Origin: JADYYB01 sp964402985
GTDB lineage: Bacteria; Pseudomonadota; Alphaproteobacteria; Rhizobiales; Kaistiaceae
DNA: 41,804 nt
Reading direction: 5' to 3'
NCBI GenBank assembly: GCA_964402985.1
Contig: CAYOET010000132.1
Location: 1 to 41,804, forward strand
A model generated the notes under the pieces. That model did not search any database. It was not told where the DNA came from and saw only the letters and a list, made by a program, of their open reading frames with translations. The translations under genes and the position numbers were made by a program. Positions within the stretch are counted from its first letter, which is position 1. The number at the start of each line of letters is the position of its first letter. Below, piece after piece: positions 35,257 through 41,804 of the stretch.

Positions 35257-36141
35257 ATGCCCATCCTCATCGACCACACCACCCGCGTCATCTGCCAGGG
35301 CATGACCGGCGCGACTGCGACCTTCCATACCGAGCAGGCGCTCGCCTACGGCACCGAGATGGTCGGCGGCGTCACCCCCGGGAAGGGCGGCAGCACCCAT
35401 CTCGGCCTGCCGATGTTCGATACCGTCGCCGAAGCCAAGGCCGTGACCGGGGCCGACGCGTCGGTGATCTACGTCCCTCCCGCCTTCGCGGGCGACGCGA
35501 TCCTCGAAGCGATCGACGCCGAGATCGCCCTCATCGTCGCGATCACCGAAGGGATTCCCGTCCTCGACATGGTGCGCGTTCGGAGAGCCCTCGACGCCTC
35601 CAAGAGCCGGCTCATCGGCCCCAACTGCCCCGGCCTCGTCACCGCCGGGGCCTCCAAGATCGGCATCATGCCCGGCTCGATCTTCTCGCCCGGCTCGGTC
35701 GGCATCGTCTCCCGCTCCGGCACGCTCACTTACGAAGCGGTGTTCCAGACCACCCGCGCCAAGCTGGGCCAGACCACCGCCGTCGGCATCGGCGGCGACC
35801 CGGTGCGCGGCACCGACTTCATCCCCATCCTCGAGATGTTCCTCGCCGACGACGCGACGCGGTCGATCATCCTCATCGGCGAGATCGGCGGCTCGGGCGA
35901 AGAGGACGCCGCGCAGTTCCTCAAGGACGAGGCCCGTGGCGGCCGCCGCAAGCCGGTCGTCGGCTTCATCGCCGGCCGCACCGCGCCTCCCGGCCGCCGC
36001 ATGGGCCATGCTGGCGCGATCGTTGCTGGGGGCAAGGGCGGTGCGGACGAGAAGATCGCCGCGTTCGAAGGCGCGGGGGTCAAGGTTTCCCCCTCACCTG
36101 CGCGTCTGGGGCAGACCTTGGTTGAGCATTTGCAATCTTGA
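35257..36141 (+). CDS. sucD: Succinyl-CoA synthetase alpha subunit
   Basis: A 294-residue subunit that binds CoA and is phosphorylated during catalysis. CQGMTGATATFHTEQA (13-28) is the CoA-binding start, IGPNCPGL lies mid-protein, and the phospho-histidine is H251 in RRMGHAGAIVAGG. Length is normal. It is separated from sucC by vapBC, so its expression must come through the toxin-antitoxin genes or from a promoter inside them. sucA follows 87 bases later. Confidence 0.96.
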   Translation: MPILIDHTTRVICQGMTGATATFHTEQALAYGTEMVGGVTPGKGGSTHLGLPMFDTVAEAKAVTGADASVIYVPPAFAGDAILEAIDAEIALIVAITEGIPVLDMVRVRRALDASKSRLIGPNCPGLVTAGASKIGIMPGSIFSPGSVGIVSRSGTLTYEAVFQTTRAKLGQTTAVGIGGDPVRGTDFIPILEMFLADDATRSIILIGEIGGSGEEDAAQFLKDEARGGRRKPVVGFIAGRTAPPGRRMGHAGAIVAGGKGGADEKIAAFEGAGVKVSPSPARLGQTLVEHLQS

Positions 36142-36228
36142 GTTCCGCTGCCCATTTCTTTAGTGATTTCGGCCCCACGATGCGGCAGTTCGCCGCGCCG
36201 GCCTGATGCCTGAAAAGCCACGAGAAAA

Positions 36229-39195
<2,967 letters not shown>

Positions 39196-39225
39196 AAGCC
39201 CAACCCTCCGAGAAAGAAGAGAGAG

Positions 39226-40503
39226 ATGGCCAAGGAAATCCGCGTTCCCGTCCTCGGTGAATCGATCACCGAGGCGACCATCGGCCAGGTCTTCAAGAAG
39301 GTCGGCGACACGGTCGCCGCCGACGAGCCGCTCGTCGAGCTGGAGACCGAGAAGGTCACCGTCGAGGTCCCCGCGCCGGCCACCGGCGTGATCGAGGAAC
39401 TCCTCTTCAAGACCGGCGACACCGTCCCGGTCGGCGCTCTTCTCGGCATGATCAACGAGTCGACCGAGGTGCGCGTGAAGCCGACCGCGAAGGCCGAGGC
39501 TCCGAAGGCCGCGGCAAAGGCGTCCGCCCCCGCTGCGGCAGCTCCGGTCGCAGCACCCGCGGCCAAGCCCGCCCCGGCCCGTCAGCCGGCTCCGGCCGCT
39601 GCCGGCGACACGCTCGCCCCCTCCGTCCGCAAGCTCGTCGCCGAGCACAACCTGCAGCCCGAGGCCATCGCCGGCACCGGCAAGGACGGCCGCATCACCA
39701 AGGGCGACGCCCTCGCCGCCGTGGCCGCCAAGGCCGCGCCTGCCGAGCGCCCTGTCCCCAGCCTGGTCCCGGTCTCCGACATCCCGACCGCGCCCGACCA
39801 GTCCCCGCTCGAGCAGCGCGTGCGCATGACGCGCCTCCGCCAGACCATCGCCCGCCGCCTCAAGGAGGCGCAGGACGTCGCCGCCATGCTCACGACCTTC
39901 AACGAGGTCGACATGAGCGGCGTGATCGGCCTCCGCAACCAGTACAAGGACCTGTTCGAGAAGAAGCACGGCGTGAAGCTCGGCTTCATGAGCTTCTTCG
40001 TGAAGGCCGCGATCCAGGCCCTCAAGGAGGTCCCGGCGGTCAACGCCGAGATCGACGGCGAGGACATCGTCTACAAGAATTACTACCACATCGGTGTCGC
40101 GGTCGGGACCGAGCGCGGCCTCGTCGTCCCGGTCATCCGCGACGCCGACAAGATGACCCTCGCCGAGATCGAGACCGCCATCGCCGGCCTCGGCAAGCGC
40201 GCCCGCGACGGCCAGCTCGGCATCCCCGACATGCAGGGCGGCACGTTCACGATCTCGAACGGCGGCGTCTACGGCTCGCTCCTCTCGACGCCGATCCTCA
40301 ACGCCCCGCAGTCGGGCATCCTCGGCATGCACAAGATCGAGCAGCGCCCGGTCGTGGTCGAGGGCCGCATCGAGGCGAGGCCGATGATGTATCTCGCGCT
40401 CACCTACGACCACCGCATCGTCGACGGCCGCGAGGCGGTCACCTTCCTGGTGCGCGTCAAGGAAAGCCTCGAGGACCCGCAGCGCCTCGTTCTTGACCTA
40501 TAG
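39226..40503 (+). CDS. sucB: Dihydrolipoamide succinyltransferase (E2 of 2-oxoglutarate dehydrogenase)
   Basis: A 425-residue core subunit. The lipoyl domain (1-77) carries K43 in ETEKVTVEV, the residue that is lipoylated. An Ala/Pro/Lys-rich linker follows (about 84-128), then the E3-binding domain (APSVRKLVAEHNL, about 132-165) and the catalytic domain with H396 and D400 in DHRIVDGREAV. One lipoyl domain is typical for 2-oxoglutarate E2. The next TCA gene, lpdA, comes only after three inserted genes. Confidence 0.96.
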   Translation: MAKEIRVPVLGESITEATIGQVFKKVGDTVAADEPLVELETEKVTVEVPAPATGVIEELLFKTGDTVPVGALLGMINESTEVRVKPTAKAEAPKAAAKASAPAAAAPVAAPAAKPAPARQPAPAAAGDTLAPSVRKLVAEHNLQPEAIAGTGKDGRITKGDALAAVAAKAAPAERPVPSLVPVSDIPTAPDQSPLEQRVRMTRLRQTIARRLKEAQDVAAMLTTFNEVDMSGVIGLRNQYKDLFEKKHGVKLGFMSFFVKAAIQALKEVPAVNAEIDGEDIVYKNYYHIGVAVGTERGLVVPVIRDADKMTLAEIETAIAGLGKRARDGQLGIPDMQGGTFTISNGGVYGSLLSTPILNAPQSGILGMHKIEQRPVVVEGRIEARPMMYLALTYDHRIVDGREAVTFLVRVKESLEDPQRLVLDL

Positions 40504-40536
40504 GCGGAGCGCAAATCCAGCATCTGGAGGACCCCG

Positions 40537-40971
40537 ATGGCCGACGAACCCAATCCCGCTCCAATCCAGGTCTACCTGACAGTGAAGGGAGCGGACGCCG
40601 CGGCGAAATTCTACGCCAAGGCCTTCGGCGCGGTGGAGACGCAGCGCCAGGTCGCCGAAGACGGGAAGCGTCTGATGCACTGCACGATGGCACTGTTCGG
40701 CTCGGGCATCATGTTCTCCGACGAGTTCCCCGAGTTCGGCATGAAGGACGTGGCCTCGCCCAAGACGCGCGGCGGCGCGAGCGTGACCATCCACGTCAAC
40801 CTCGAGACGCCCGAGGAGGTCGACACCGTCATGGCCAACGCCAAGGCCGAGGGCCCCGAGATCACCTTCCCAGCCGACCGTATGTTCTGGGGCGCTTATT
40901 ACGGCAAGCTCCTCGACCCCTTCGGCCATTCCTGGTCCTTCGCCGCCCCCGCCCCGACGCCGACGGCGTAG
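40537..40971 (+). CDS. VOC-superfamily protein, PhnB-like
   Basis: A 144-residue protein of the vicinal oxygen chelate fold, in the PhnB/3-demethylubiquinone-methyltransferase-like branch. IQVYLTVKGADAAAKFYAKA (9-28) is the usual first beta-alpha unit, with HCTMALFGSGIMFSDE in the first half and YYGKLLDPFGHSWSF at the end. Substrate is unknown; no thiol or antibiotic context is present. It begins 33 bases after sucB and is followed by DUF4160 after 3 bases, so it probably shares their transcript. Confidence 0.86.
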   Translation: MADEPNPAPIQVYLTVKGADAAAKFYAKAFGAVETQRQVAEDGKRLMHCTMALFGSGIMFSDEFPEFGMKDVASPKTRGGASVTIHVNLETPEEVDTVMANAKAEGPEITFPADRMFWGAYYGKLLDPFGHSWSFAAPAPTPTA

Positions 40972-40974
40972 CCG

Positions 40975-41226
40975 ATGCCGACCGTTGCGATCGTCGATGG
41001 CGTTCGCATCGTCTTCTACGTGAACGAGCATCCGCCGGCGCACTTCCATGCGCTTTTGGCGGAGCACCGGGTAAGCGTTGACATCGAAACGCTTGCTATA
41101 CTCAACGGGTCCTTGCCGAAGGCAAAGGAGCGAATGGTGCTGGAATGGGCGCGAGAACACCAAGACGAGCTGCGGATCGCGTGGAACCGCGTGGCGGACG
41201 ACCTGCCACCGGGACGGATCGAGTGA
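40975..41226 (+). CDS. DUF4160 protein
   Basis: An 83-residue protein. The start MPTVAIVDGVRIVFYVNEHP with PAHFHA is the DUF4160 signature (PT...G.R..FY.NEH.P.H.H). The C-terminal half is helical (KAKERMVLEWAREHQDELRIAW). It overlaps the DUF2442 gene by 4 bases. DUF4160 and DUF2442 genes often sit side by side and have been suspected of forming a toxin-antitoxin-like pair; the activity is not established as far as I know. Confidence 0.83.
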   Translation: MPTVAIVDGVRIVFYVNEHPPAHFHALLAEHRVSVDIETLAILNGSLPKAKERMVLEWAREHQDELRIAWNRVADDLPPGRIE

Positions 41227-41513
41227 GCGGCGTCCTCCGGCTGACAGCCGTGGACCCGGTTATTCACGGCGTGCTCCGGCTCGTCTGGGACGACGGCTAT
41301 GAGGGCGTCCTCGACCTCCGGCCGGTCATCGCCCGAGGCAAGCTCCTCGCGCCGCTGCGAGACGTTGCCACGTTCGCCAAGGTGCAGCTCGACCCGCACG
41401 GTCACAGCATCTCCTGGCGCGGCCCTGACGGCGACGAAATAGACTTCGGTGCCGACGCTCTCCGCGCCGACACCGAGAAGCAAGCCAGGCTCCACGAACT
41501 GGTCGGTCACTGA
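41223..41513 (+). CDS. DUF2442 protein
   Basis: A 96-residue protein starting at GTG 41223, which overlaps the DUF4160 stop (GTGA). LRLTAVDPVIHGVLRLVWDD opens the DUF2442 beta-rich domain, with GVLDLRPVI, LRDVATFAKVQLD and GHSISWRGPDGDEIDFGADA following. Function unknown. The overlap with DUF4160 argues that the two act together. It ends 20 bases before lpdA. Confidence 0.82.
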   Translation: MSGVLRLTAVDPVIHGVLRLVWDDGYEGVLDLRPVIARGKLLAPLRDVATFAKVQLDPHGHSISWRGPDGDEIDFGADALRADTEKQARLHELVGH

Positions 41514-41533
41514 CCAGAGCCAAAAGGACTCCC

Positions 41534-41804
41534 ATGCCCACTTACGACGTCGCGGTGATCGGCTCCGGGCCGGGCGGTTATGTCTGCGCGATCCGCGCGG
41601 CGCAGCTCGGCTTGACGGTGGCGGTCATCGAGAAATGGCCGACCTTCGGCGGCACCTGCCTCAACATCGGCTGCATCCCCTCGAAGGCCCTCCTCCACGC
41701 CTCGGAGCTCTTCGAGGAGGTGAGCCATCTCGGCGATTTCGGCGTGAAGGTCGGCAAGCCGAAACTCGATCTGCCCGGCAGGATGGGTCACAAGGACAAG
41801 ACGG
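41534..41804 (+). CDS. lpdA: Dihydrolipoamide dehydrogenase (E3), N-terminal part
   Basis: The first 90 codons are in the window; the gene runs off the right edge. YDVAVIGSGPGGYVCAIRAA is the FAD fold and GGTCLNIGCIPSKALLH holds the redox-active cysteine pair (CLNIGC). E3 reoxidises the lipoyl groups of SucB. AAGGA lies just before the ATG. It completes the 2-oxoglutarate dehydrogenase genes, separated from sucB by the VOC-DUF4160-DUF2442 insertion. Confidence 0.95.
   Translation, partial: MPTYDVAVIGSGPGGYVCAIRAAQLGLTVAVIEKWPTFGGTCLNIGCIPSKALLHASELFEEVSHLGDFGVKVGKPKLDLPGRMGHKDKT

Overview
The window is a GC-rich, gene-dense stretch of an alphaproteobacterial chromosome, most likely order Hyphomicrobiales (Rhizobiales). 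That placement is an inference from gene order and marker families: acnA next to a DUF1223 gene and divergent from ccmABCDG; dapF-mtaB-ftsY-yciB in a row; a TCA block sdhCDAB ... mdh-sucC-sucD-sucA-sucB-lpdA; an Omp19-type lipoprotein; an IalB-family protein; DUF2794 and DUF1344-like proteins. The genus cannot be told from the sequence.

Layout. 1-5.6 kb (mostly minus strand): the start of argG, a PAP2 phosphatase, a UdgX-type uracil-DNA glycosylase, rlmN, two small secreted proteins (DUF1344-like, IalB), a YkvA-like protein, a pterin carbinolamine dehydratase and thpR. 5.7-9.7 kb: a TesA-like SGNH esterase divergent from an ABC ATPase/permease pair, the same arrangement as tesA/ybbA-ybbP of E. 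coli. 9.8-14.2 kb: a Bax-inhibitor-1 protein, DUF2794, an orphan intrinsic terminator with a candidate small RNA, htpG, and a DUF1223 protein. 14.4-20.7 kb: aconitase, and divergently the cytochrome c maturation genes ccmA, B, C, D and G, with a 505-base block of REP-like palindromes between ccmA and ccmB. 20.8-25.6 kb (minus): dapF, a four-EF-hand secreted protein, mtaB, ftsY and yciB; mtaB carries an in-frame insertion made of the same REP family. 25.8-41.8 kb (plus): succinate dehydrogenase, a patch of small secreted or envelope proteins, malate dehydrogenase, succinyl-CoA synthetase, 2-oxoglutarate dehydrogenase E1/E2 and the start of lipoamide dehydrogenase.

How the genes work together. 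Aconitase, the sdh, mdh and suc genes, odh E1/E2 and E3 cover most of the oxidative TCA cycle. CcmABCDG exports and attaches heme for c-type cytochromes that take electrons from that cycle. FtsY (membrane targeting) and MtaB/RlmN (tRNA and rRNA modification) are core translation functions.

The unusual part is what has been slipped into these conserved operons: a VapBC toxin-antitoxin pair between sucC and sucD, a DUF4160-DUF2442 pair plus a VOC protein between sucB and lpdA, REP palindromes inside the ccm operon and inside the mtaB reading frame, and an EF-hand gene between dapF and mtaB. I found no rRNA, tRNA, CRISPR array, transposase or prophage. The window looks like ordinary chromosome with small insertions rather than a genomic island.
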